Part shown: piece by piece, positions 50,401 to 57,378 of the stretch
How the letters are laid out: the number at the start of each line of letters is the position of its first letter
Position numbering within the stretch: the stretch's first letter is position 1
Source: Saturnia japonica
Lineage: Eukaryota > Arthropoda > Insecta > Lepidoptera > Saturniidae
DNA: 64,000 nucleotides
Direction of reading: 5' to 3'
Assembly (NCBI GenBank): GCA_033032175.1
Contig: CM065320.1
Span: forward strand, 1,240,001-1,304,000
Notes under the pieces: generated by a model
Databases searched by the model: none
The model's input: only the letters and a program-made list of their open reading frames with translations
Told to the model about the DNA's origin: nothing
Translations under genes and position numbers: made by a program

Positions 50401-52011
50401 AAAGCGAAGCCAAGCGCTGAACATCAAAAAATCGTCTTTACATTCGATTTTAAAGAAAGACTTACATCTAAAAGCCTATAAAATTCAATTGGTTCAAGAA
50501 TTGAAGGATACGGACTACATCTAAAAGCCTATAAAATTCAATTGGTTCAAGAATTGAAGGATACGGACTATGCTAATCGACTGAATTTTGCGAACGAAAT
50601 GCTGCAGCGATTTAACAACTTTAACAACATACTGTTCAGTGACGAAGCAAATTTTCACCTGAATGGTCATGTTAATAAGCAGAATTGTCGGTACTGGGCA
50701 GTGGAGAATCCGAGACGAAAGCATGAACGACCCCTGCATAGCCCAAAGGTCGTTGTTTGGGCCGCTATGTCTGCTAAAGGCATAATTGGTCCTTATTTTC
50801 ATGAAGATCAACGAGGCCGAGCAATTAATGTGAATAGTGACCGTTATTGCGATATGTTGCGAAATTTTTTGGTCCCAGAGTTGCAGGAGTTTGCAGGTTT
50901 CAACTCAAGAACGTGGTTCCAGCAAGATGGGGCCACTTGCCATACCTCAAATGACTCAATGGAAGTTGTTAACGAATTATTCCCTAATAAAGTCATTTCG
51001 CGAAGGGGTAACATCAACTGGCCTCCCAGAAGCCCCGACCTTAGCCCGCTTGACTATTTTGCATGGGGATACCTTAAAAGTAAGGTTTATCAAAACAAAC
51101 CGACGAATCTAACCCAGTTAAAGCAAAACATCAGGTCAGAAATGGCAGCAATATCGATAGCTATGTGTCAACGTGTTATCGCCAATCTTCGTTTCCGTTT
51201 AGAAGAGTGCCAGCAACGTAACGGTCATCATTTGGATAACATCATCTTTTCCAAATAATTCTCCAATTCATATGCTAATAATAAACAATAAACTTTTTTA
51301 TTGCATACAAATAATTTTTGTTTCATTGAACTTACAAATACCCGATACCCTTTCTGGACACCTTGTATAAGTGCTAAGAATAAAATTTTAATTAGATATG
51401 TTATTTTAGTACATTATACCTAAACATATGAAAACAGGTTATTCTTATTATTTTTACGTGGATTAATCTTTAGTTTTAGCAGATAAATTTGCAATTAAAA
51501 CTGACCTAATAATCTGTGTACATTTATACCTGAAATAAGTATGGATTATAGTTTAAAATATACATTATTAAATGAACTTACAAAATGTAACGTATGAAAA
51601 TGTAGTGGCTAAAAGTTTTACATTTAGTTTAAAAAACTCGACACAGGAAACTGTAGAATGTGGGATTTTTATATTAATAGAAACGCCAAAGAATTATTTG
51701 ATTTTGTTGTCATAGTTGATCTAGCTACATACAACCGATTTGAGGAGGAGGAACATTACCTTAAAAATAAACCTTATAAAAACGATTGAGTTAATATTTC
51801 GTTACAGGCCAAGCTCCGTTATCATTTAAAACTACATGATATGCCACAACCAAAAGTAATTCGAAAGAAAACCAAGGCTTTGGGACGAAAAGAACGAAAA
51901 GACGTAGGAATCCCGAAGACATCTATAGCTTTAAAACTGGCTGGCATTGAACACCCTGAAAAATCATGTGAATTAAACTTAACTGAAACTTGTGTTTTAC
52001 CAACTTTTTAG
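32419..52011 (+). CDS. transcription factor IIIA homologue, nine C2H2 zinc fingers, 7 exons
   Basis: Exons: 32419-32526, 33879-33985, 34451-34621, 44724-44875, 46023-46155, 46236-46335 and 51808-52011. All have GT..AG and phases close to 324 residues. Nine fingers run in order: YRCSFEGC, FKCDDC, YSCPTC, FNCDIC, FSCEIC, YNCDVC, FTCNDC, FKCPYNHC and HECPVC. The sixth, with LWSKYLKHRKSDH, matches the atypical Trp-containing sixth finger of TFIIIA. Nine fingers and a basic tail (KVIRKKTKALGRKERK) fit TFIIIA, which binds the internal control region of 5S rRNA genes and 5S rRNA itself. Fingers are cut by introns, so short frames miss most of them. Introns 3 (10.1 kb) and 6 (5.5 kb) are inflated by transposons, yet no coding damage is seen. 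Another nine-finger protein cannot be fully excluded. Confidence 0.85.
32728..32800 (+). repeat. hairpin repeat family, copy B
   Basis: It starts ACTGACTACTTTTAG, then GGGCCCTGAAGCCTCATATG and GGCTTTTACAGCTTCATCG. It is truncated relative to copies A and E. It lies in TFIIIA intron 1, same orientation as the other copies. Confidence 0.65.
33720..33845 (+). repeat. dispersed lepidopteran-type repeat, copy 2
   Basis: It shares the 'tacggcccg' and 'ctaccataacctatgg' blocks with 1485-1625 and ends in 'gatgctgaccttgatccccc', a tail typical of this moth repeat. It lies in TFIIIA intron 1, about 35 bases before the exon 2 acceptor. Confidence 0.5.
34676..34745 (+). repeat. hairpin repeat family, copy C
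   Basis: It starts ACTGACTACACTGTTAGCC, then GGGGCCCTGAAGCCGCTGCG and GGCTTTTACAGC. The AAGCC-GCTGC-GGCTT part is a near-perfect hairpin. It is a short copy in TFIIIA intron 3. Confidence 0.65.
34750..37920. other. TFIIIA intron 3, left part: repeat-derived, no gene
   Basis: No coding gene is supported. A GC-moderate block at 34800-35100 looks like a LINE tail. An AGGGATG/CATCCCT palindromic element is at 35865-35930. A Helitron-like fragment with 'aaactacgaaacggacttt' is at about 36270-36375. From about 37060 to 37920 a degenerate motif with a TATATCAG-like start and a GTACGTAAAA-like end recurs several times. Confidence 0.5.
37945..38265 (-). pseudogene. mariner transposase relic, minus strand, C-terminal part
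   Basis: On the minus strand broken frames read HNNTCA-stop-TAQRTVSKI, matching HDNARPHTA of mariner, and then HPPYSPDLVPTQ, the third catalytic Asp block. It ends at about 37950. Frame breaks are numerous. It lies tail-out beside a second mariner relic in the opposite orientation. Confidence 0.65.
38290..39170 (+). pseudogene. mariner (DD34D, cecropia-like) transposase relic
   Basis: Broken frames give RFWFPHFRSGNFDLRN, KVMEEADPSQTTSELAAGFG, SDKTILIHMKQIEKLKKLEK and CVTLLNRHNNEGIWNPI. Downstream are KANGGCLVEQWWCHT and, near 39000, CLRHPQYPPDLDPTDYHF with the third Asp. This is the classic mariner layout close to the cecropia subfamily known from moths. The second Asp region is deleted and several shifts occur, so it is dead. 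Confidence 0.85.
39181..42035 (+). mobile_element. Gypsy (Ty3) retrotransposon, internally deleted, with 3' end
   Basis: Gag occupies 39181-40059: a coiled-coil start, then FVALTLALRGDAVMILENLQ and LEALDTRYGD-like ALDTRYGDKH, broken by two stops. Protease/linker sequence follows at 40047-40415. Reverse transcriptase begins at 40560 with WSSPVLLVRKKDGSTRFYVD and FSTIDLKSGYWQVEI, then stops before the YVDD box. The remaining RT and RNase H are deleted. Integrase pieces follow: GGHLGVKKTL, WERIAIDFAGPFPMTKEGY with one catalytic Asp, and SYRSAVHDSTGFTPFE. The pol end with VVHVDRLVRY (GPY/F-type) is at about 41960. A polypurine tract AGAGGGGGGGAA immediately precedes the 3' LTR. The 5' LTR is missing. 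Confidence 0.85.
42022..42035 (+). promoter_or_regulatory. polypurine tract of the Gypsy element
   Basis: A run of purines rich in G (TAAGAGGGGGGGAA) lies between the pol stop codon and TGTTACGG, the expected plus-strand priming site next to a 3' LTR. Confidence 0.75.
42036..42700 (+). repeat. Gypsy 3' LTR, right end uncertain
   Basis: It begins TGTTACGGCC directly after the polypurine tract. Without a 5' LTR to compare, the right end cannot be fixed; the given end is only indicative. The region is non-coding. Just downstream a phrase TGAAATGAGAGCCTAGTTC occurs twice, about 26 bases apart, near 42767 and 42793. Confidence 0.5.
43395..43745 (-). repeat. Helitron-like fragments in TFIIIA intron 3
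   Basis: A plus-strand GCACAGCTAG followed by T at about 43391-43401 matches a Helitron CTRR-T end. Immediately downstream a minus-strand fragment carries CAGTTGGACCGATTTTGACG and 'tccgggtaatctccgaaac', common moth Helitron-type phrases. A TA microsatellite follows at about 43748-43764. No coding. Confidence 0.45.
43770..44723. other. TFIIIA intron 3, right part: no gene seen
   Basis: The sequence is AT-rich with a short GC patch (GGCGCGGCGCGGC near 44150). Frames are short and without motifs. It ends in the acceptor of TFIIIA exon 4 (CTATTGCAG at 44715-44723). Confidence 0.5.
44960..45370. other. TFIIIA intron 4 insert-like block, unassigned
   Basis: A GC-richer block with distinct composition sits in intron 4. 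It contains phrases such as 'ccaccggaatatctgaaatg' and 'caccgttgtcataccatcc'. It resembles a dispersed repeat, but I could not place it in a family or find its ends. No coding is supported. Confidence 0.3.
46990..48310 (+). pseudogene. LINE reverse transcriptase relic in TFIIIA intron 6
   Basis: Broken frames read LPQRSVLSPLLLNLYTNDQP and RRYLYADDLALTTQTF, including the YADD catalytic box. Further matches are YCDANHLRLN, VYLGVTLNRSFK, LGEYAYPVS-like sequence and AIITGCLIPTPLNKLYHLTG. They follow the order of Jockey/CR1-type RT and C-terminal domains. Stops and shifts are frequent. The N-terminal endonuclease is missing. Confidence 0.75.
48405..48700 (+). mobile_element. tRNA-derived SINE
   Basis: An A box TAGCTTACTGG lies at 48440-48450 and a near-consensus B box GTATTCGATTCCC at 48484-48496, spaced as in tRNA-derived SINEs. 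The body ends in 'cttacccttcggggatacgg' and GCGTGATGG, a 3' tail I know from lepidopteran SINEs. The SINE lies in TFIIIA intron 6 in gene orientation. Confidence 0.8.
49162..49948 (+). mobile_element. solo LTR, family X, copy 2
   Basis: It starts TGTTGG and ends CCAACA, an inverted LTR terminus. Left flank is CTACT and right flank CTACC, a 4-of-5 match to a target duplication. It is a diverged copy of 9189-10036 in the same orientation. No internal coding adjoins it. Confidence 0.72.
50126..51258 (+). pseudogene. element C transposase, intact apart from a 53-bp tandem duplication
   Basis: ATG 50126 opens an N-terminal helix-turn-helix region (YRAFCVRAYYRNGDSIVTAQ, then RPRSVRDEETIEEIEASV). 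The frame runs into a perfect 53-bp direct repeat at 50465-50517 and 50518-50570. Beyond it the catalytic blocks are NNILFSDEANFHLNG, WFQQDGATCHTSND and WPPRSPDLSPLDYFAWGY, with 36 residues between the last two Asp. The protein ends GHHLDNIIFSK. The two frames differ by exactly the shift caused by one repeat unit, and total length would be about 359 residues without it. No other stop is seen. Confidence 0.9.
50465..50570 (+). repeat. perfect 53-bp tandem duplication within the element C transposase
   Basis: Two identical adjacent copies begin CATCTAAAAGCCTATAAAAT and end AAGGATACGGACTA. Since 53 is not a multiple of three, the duplication shifts the frame and creates a TAA immediately. Perfect identity points to a recent event or to an assembly error. 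Confidence 0.97.
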
Positions 52012-52287
52012 CGATTCTACTACTAGTTATCGTTCTTAACAGACAGACGAATGAAACTATGGAGAAACCTGCAAATATTCACTTTGATTAAGTAGTAAAA
52101 TATTATTCCATTACGGGCATTATTATTTCAATTCTTATTAAAAAAAACTGTACAGTAATTCTGCAACATATTTCTGGTTATATCTTAGATAAATAAAATA
52201 ACTATAATGAATTTTTTGATATTTTATTTTACACCTTAGTAAATTTGTATTAAAATAATAATAATTATGGGTATAGTTGCTATTTCT

Positions 52288-52390
52288 GACTGACTATACT
52301 GTTAGCTTTAGGGGCCCTGAAGCCTCTGACGGCTTTTACAGCTTCACCGTGACTTGGGGCCGAGCGCTTAAGACACTCAGCCGCGAAGGG
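52288..52390 (+). repeat. hairpin repeat family, copy D
   Basis: It reads CTGACTATACTGTTAGC, GGGGCCCTGAAGCCTCTGAC and GGCTTTTACAGCTTCACCG, then 'taagacactcagccgcgaa'. It lies about 280 bases past the TFIIIA stop codon. AATAAA-type signals for TFIIIA precede it at about 52192. Confidence 0.65.
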
Positions 52391-53172
52391 ACTATCGTAT
52401 GTAGTGTCGATTAAACATAGATTAACTATTGATTAATCGATAGTACTTATATTTTATAAGTATAGTAAATAATTATGCAAACTACAAACTTTAAGATCAA
52501 CAATGGAATGGCTCATTGTACCTAATCTTTTAAATAAAAGTCGCTGTTTGTATGTATGTTCCCTATGAAGTCCAAAACGCCTGGAGCGATTTTGATTAAT
52601 TATATATCAGACAATTTTCATATGCCCGGCGGGTGTTCCTGTAATGTTTGATAGCGGTCGGATCAATGTTCTCTATTGTATCCAAAACGGTACACCGACA
52701 TGTGGCCGGGTTTGCTAGTATTAAAATAAAGGAACAGATTGCCACGTTATTATACATGACAAAAGAAAATATTTGCGAGAACGATCTTCGTTTTGTTTTT
52801 AGCTCGTCAAGGAACATCAGTAGCAAACGGCAGATCTTTAACCTGCGGAACATACCTGTACATCAGATAGTCTGTGCGGAACACGCGAATGTCCTTTTTT
52901 GTCTTTCTTTGTCGTCGTTCGAGTTTGCAGGATATTATTAGATTAAATATTGTTACTCCCGTGGGTAGTAAAATGGTGTTATCTTTCGCGTAAATAATTT
53001 TTACGTTCTCAAAAATACAAATTCAAACAAACACAATACATATAGCTCTTTGAATGTAGTGCAGACGTACTTACACTTTCTCCTTCTCTAACAGTGTTAG
53101 ATTTCTTTTTTTATATCGCTTGTTGTTTTCAATTCGCTTTAAAAGAGAACTGTCTTGGGTCTTTTTTCCGAT

Positions 53173-53395
53173 CTGACTTCACTGTTAGCCGTAAGGGCCC
53201 TGAAGTCCCAGAAGACTTTGATAGTTTCACCGGGCTTAGGGCTTAGGGCACTCAGCCGCGAAAGCGAGGCAACAAGCTCAAGAGTGTCAATGTGGCGGAA
53301 CCTCGGTTTGGGCTGTTGCCGATCATGGTAAAAAGTCGCGATCTACCTTTCAAATTCTCTATTCGTAGAATGTGAACCAACTAACTATACATATA
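53173..53395 (+). repeat. hairpin repeat family, copy E (longest)
   Basis: It extends from CTGACTTCACTGTTAGCC through AGGGCCCTGAAG, GGGCACTCAGCCGCGAA and GGTTTGGGCTGTTGCC to AAGTCGCGATCTACC and 'aaccaactaactatacat'. It matches copy A over most of its length. It abuts the left end of the long-TIR mariner at about 53396. Confidence 0.65.
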
Positions 53396-54797
53396 CAGGG
53401 TGGGTACAGTTATAATTTATTTTGTGTTTTTATGAGAAAATTGTCTTTTTTTACTAATTCTTATTAAATTTCCAAAAAATCTACATGCTGTATATTTTTT
53501 ATAATTTTTACTAGATTGATACTGATGAGTACTTGCGTTAGACATGCTATTTACGGTTCTTTATTGGGTGTGTTGAAGATGATATTAAGTTTTACGAAAA
53601 AAATAATTCTCAAATCATAACTTTTTATTTACTTCGGACCCCACTGTGAAAAAAAACTACTCTACCGAAAAGTGACTCTGTATTACAAGTTTTGGCGCAT
53701 TAAATAGGGATTCTGAAAAGGTATAACATATGGCCATGAGTGGCTCTAATGTCTTTTTAGGACGAAAAAACAAAGTAACGATAGTGAAATAATTGTTTTA
53801 ATAAAACAAAACGTTTCACAATAAATGCTCAAAATTCCTGCCTCTGACCATAATACATAATCTGCACCGTCTAATAAAATTCCTACGTAACCGACGGAAT
53901 GCACCTCTGTTGTTAATAACTTGTACCCTAGCAAATTTGAGCTTTTGTCGTAGTCCTTGTTCGCTATTGTTCTCTCCTTGATAAGCTATTTCTTTAAAAT
54001 AGCCAAAAAAAAAAATCTAATGGATTTAAATCAGGCGACCGGGGTGGCCACGCAATAGGTCCGCCTCGACCAATTTACCGGTTGGGTAAGCGCTCGTTCA
54101 AATGATCTCTAACTGCTCGAGCGTAGTGAGCCACATCTCTGCTATTCTTACTTCTGGAACCTCAGCTTCATTAAGAATTTGGTTTAAATTATTTTGTAAA
54201 AGATTTAAATACAGAGCACCATTCAGCCTTGCTGGCATTTCATGCAGCACCAACTGCTGGCCAATTATACCAGCCCACATGTTTACACCAAACAGATGCT
54301 GGAATCGATCATTTCTTATGATATGGGGGTTCACTCTGGAGTAAAAATGTAGGTTGTGGATATTGAATACTCCCATTCTTCTAAAATTTTACTCATCCGT
54401 CCATAATACCTTGTTGAAGAACTGCGAATCCTCTCTGTGGTATCTTAGCATCTCTCTGCAAAACCTCACTCAAGGTTCATAGTCACCGGACAGCAAAGCT
54501 TGCATCCTTTGCACGTGGTAGGATTAACTTTGGCCTTTCTACGAATGATCGTCCTCGAAAGATATCAAAGCCACGCATAGCTATGTGTAATACCTTTTTA
54601 GAATCCCTATTAAATGCGCCAAAACTTGTAATACAGGGTCACTTTTCGGTAGAGTATGTTTTTTTCACAGTAGGGTCCGAAGTAAATAAAAACTTAATAT
54701 TATCTTCAACACACCCAATAAACTACCATAAAATGTAATAAGAATTAGTAAAAAAAGACAATTTTCTCATAAAAACATAAAATAAATTATAACTCTC
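53396..54797 (-). mobile_element. element D: mariner-like element with long (over 250 bp) inverted ends
   Basis: The left arm (53396-53760) and right arm (about 54570-54797) are inverted copies. They share 'agttataatttatttt', ATGAGAAAATTGTC, TTGGGTGTGTTGAAGAT, 'ctaccgaaaagtgac' and TACAAGTTTTGGCGCATT. The left arm has an extra segment of about 90 bases at about 53460-53550. The outermost few bases differ between arms, so the exact tips are uncertain. It encloses one broken minus-strand transposase. Confidence 0.8.
53990..54570 (-). pseudogene. element D transposase, broken
   Basis: On the minus strand the frames read MGVFNIHNLHFYSRVNPH, FGVNMWAGIIGQQLV, ARLNGALYLNLLQNNL, then after a shift HYARAVRDHLNERLPNR-stop, IGRGGPIAWPPRSPDLNPLD. 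This is the same general family as elements A to C. The block that should carry the second catalytic Asp is damaged (AEMWLTTLEQ), and the N-terminal third is decayed. Confidence 0.8.
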
Positions 54798-54799
54798 CA

Positions 54800-55420
54800 G
54801 GGGTTGACCTTAAGGACCTCCCGTAGAACAGTTTTTTGCAGCTGATGGCCCCATCTAACCCCTAGTTGCGTTTGATCCACGACTTTTTGGCCATCCTGTG
54901 TACATGTTCCTGCCTCCTGCCTGCCAATGGTGTGCACGAGTGTGGGGTGCAATGTAATGGTGTCTGTTGGTGGCTAATGAATACAAGTGCAGTGTCACTT
55001 GTATCACGCGACCGGCTGCTAGACTCAAGGGCTCCACACCGAGGGAACGGACCTAGGCTCGAGTTGCCGCAGGAGAAGGCCTGTGTATTGGCGGGTGTGA
55101 GGGAACGAAGTTCACCGTTCAACCCCTGCGGAAGGAGCGGTGGTTTCGTGAGCGTGAACTCGAGCACGCTTGATGAGGAGAATCGGGCGCGTTTGTTGCA
55201 TAATCTACCGCGAATTTATCATCGGGGTCGGTTAGGATGATACGCGGCCTCTGAAATGCCTTTGGGGCTTTTGGGTTTGGGAGATAATTTGCGGCGGATA
55301 CCACTAACGCTGTCGAAGTATTTTATTGCGAAATATTTCATATGTGATTCGATCGGAGGGGATAGTGACCTACTTACGGATTGTACTCTATGATAGTGAT
55401 ACTATTATAGTGTCTTGGGT
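54800..55420 (-). mobile_element. LINE ORF2 C-terminal fragment (Jockey-type)
   Basis: On the minus strand the frame at about 55304-55119 contains NYLPNPKAPKAFQRPRIILT and DPDDKF, the 'RPR-x-x-LTDP-D' end block of Jockey-type ORF2. The same block appears in the LINE at 26.3 kb. The following 54.80-55.12 kb would be its 3' region. It is 5'-truncated. Plus-strand frames over this interval are shadows. Confidence 0.6.
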
Positions 55421-55831
55421 CGCGATTAGAGGATTCGATCCCGGCCGTATTTCGGTCCCGAATATATTGGGATTGAATTTCGACAAATCCCAAATAGTTA
55501 CTCTTTTAACTCATATTATAAAGACGATATCTGTTTACCTGCCATCTGTCTATTATTGTGCTGAACCTGAGTTTTTTTTTAACAGTAGCTCAGTAAATAC
55601 ACTGTCTCTGATTGTATGCACAGTACAATAAAAAAAACAGTAGATTGGCAATCCATTGGTGGTTGAAGCAAATAGACTTTCTCTTAAAACGATTCGAATT
55701 TGTTACTAGAGAATCTTTTGGCGAAAATTATATCACTTTGTCTTTTAACATACCCATGATAAATTAACTCGCAATAGAGTAAATAAATTTTCTTCCCATT
55801 ATTGAATGTGTTATATTTTAGCAAACCACAC

Positions 55832-56740
55832 TGTTGGCAGAGTGGTTGCGCCGAGTATACACACCATTATATATTCTAACCTTCTCTTTTATATATCATA
55901 ATTATATTTATTCGATTCCTTTTAAATATACCCTACATTCCTTCACATTTACCCCCGCTCTCGTCCCTACCTCAGAAAGTCAGTGAGTCTGCCGCTGCGC
56001 TCTGAAGCAACACGCGCGCGTGCCATTAAAACGTGCATATATACAAGTTGCCTCAACCGCTATCAGAACCAGCGCCGAAGAAAACGAGGTACCTTCTTAT
56101 GTTCCTATCTTTATCCACCGCTACATTTTTTGGTCCTTCTCCCTCGGATATACGCTATATATGTTTAAAATATACACGATTCATCATATTACACGCTTAA
56201 TATACATTTACGCATATATTTCTATATAACGCTCATACGAATACTTACCATATTACACTGTTATTTTATTTCTTATCGCATTCTGTAGTCGCATATTATT
56301 GTTTAGTAGTATATATTTAACTCTTTTCTCATTTATATATACTACGCAACGCTATTTATTACATTTAACCATTTTTCGTTTATATTCGGCAGTCACCGCT
56401 ACACTACCTTATTTTTTTGCTGTCGAACTTTCTTGAACATTCGCTTACTGTAATAAACAAAATGCCTAGAAACGCAGATAAAGAGTCTAAATCGCTTACC
56501 TCTAACGTGGCGATATTAACAGCCAAAAAACAAACGTTTCAAATGGTGCAAAGAATATATGATTACTTGATTACGGCACAAAGGCCAAAGACGAAACAAC
56601 GAATAATTTATTTTTAGCACATACTAAATCGTTGGATAAATTACGCACTGATTTTGCTGAAGTGACAGATCAGTTAAATGCTGAGGTACCTTCTTATGTT
56701 CCTATCTTTATCCGCCGCTACACAGAGTGTAAAAAATATA
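55832..56740 (+). mobile_element. 5' part of a BEL/Pao-like LTR retroelement (LTR plus gag start)
   Basis: TGTTGGCAGAG at 55832 opens an AT-rich LTR-like block ending near 56400. An ATG at 56461 then starts MPRNADKESKSLTSNVA, a gag-like helical region that shifts frame near 56600 and continues as LAHTKSLDKLRTDFAEV and QLNAEVPSYVPIF. The layout and the helical gag resemble BEL/Pao elements. Pol is absent. The phrase GAGGTACCTTCTTATGTTCC in gag (56683) also occurs inside the LTR-like block (56086). Confidence 0.45.
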
Positions 56741-57192
56741 TTTGGTGGCCAAATAGAGTATTACTTACGAAGCTCTGGGGGGTCCTTACTGGATCTACAT
56801 TTTAAAATGTATGACAGGTCATACCAAAATTAACATAACTATCGATAACTATTCCCCTCCCTCAAGCGACTCTACGAGGACAGTAAAGGCATCTTTTCAG
56901 CGACTGAAAACTTGACATGCATCGGTATGAATCTCAGAGGAGCAGCTGAAAACAGCAGTTTCAGTTCTTCTCGTGTCAGCTCATGATTCTGCCGTAGTTA
57001 TGGACGTATTAGAGAGTTCTCAATGAAATTATCTCCATTCACTTTTTACCTAAATTAAATTCTGAAAACAGTGGCCTTAATAAATTCAGTTGTAGAGTTC
57101 GAAACTGTGTAGAGATTATGAAGTTCCTCAATCAGAGAGGTTACAAAGAATACCCAGAGTATTTCAAGTTATTTTAATTAAATTAACACCTT

Positions 57193-57344
57193 TGTTGCTG
57201 TTGATATATTGTACATTTATATTGGCAACACTCGTAGTTATGGTTACGGTTAAGTTTGATTCTCATCTAAAAGTTATGTAATAATTGTACTTAAATGTAA
57301 TCTTCACACGTTCAATTCTTTTCATTTATAAAATTATATTAACA
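57193..57344 (+). repeat. 5' LTR of the Copia element
   Basis: The segment starts TGTTGCTG and ends TTAACA, directly followed by the primer-binding site. It is about 152 bp, short but acceptable for Copia. No 3' LTR was found, so the left boundary rests only on the TGTTG start. Confidence 0.55.
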
Positions 57345-57360
57345 TGGTAGCAGAGCGTGG
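57345..57360 (+). promoter_or_regulatory. primer-binding site, initiator tRNA-Met type
   Basis: TGGTAGCAGAGCGTGG follows the LTR without a gap. Its first 12 bases are the complement of the 3' end of insect initiator tRNA-Met, the primer class used by Copia-type elements. Confidence 0.8.
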
Positions 57361-57378
57361 TTGGTGCGTTTATATAAA

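Larger units (their letters stand above)
50010..51365 (+). mobile_element. element C: mariner-like element with perfect 31-bp inverted ends and TA duplication
   Basis: The ends are CAAGGTGTCCAGAAAGGGTA at the left and its exact reverse complement at the right, perfect over 31 bp. TA lies at 50008-50009 and 51366-51367. The whole is 1356 bp with a single transposase gene on plus. Perfect terminal repeats and a nearly intact gene suggest a younger insertion than the others here. It lies in TFIIIA intron 6, same strand as the host gene. Confidence 0.93.

Noticed and set aside
54866..55240. A 124-codon plus-strand frame.
   Set aside because: It is the reverse of a LINE ORF2 C-terminal region; it has no family resemblance on the plus strand.
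55832..55925. A tRNA-like region: TGGCAGAGTGG resembles an A box and TTCGATTCC at about 55911 a B box.
   Set aside because: No cloverleaf can be drawn, the boxes are too far apart for a tRNA, and TGTTGG fits better as an LTR start.
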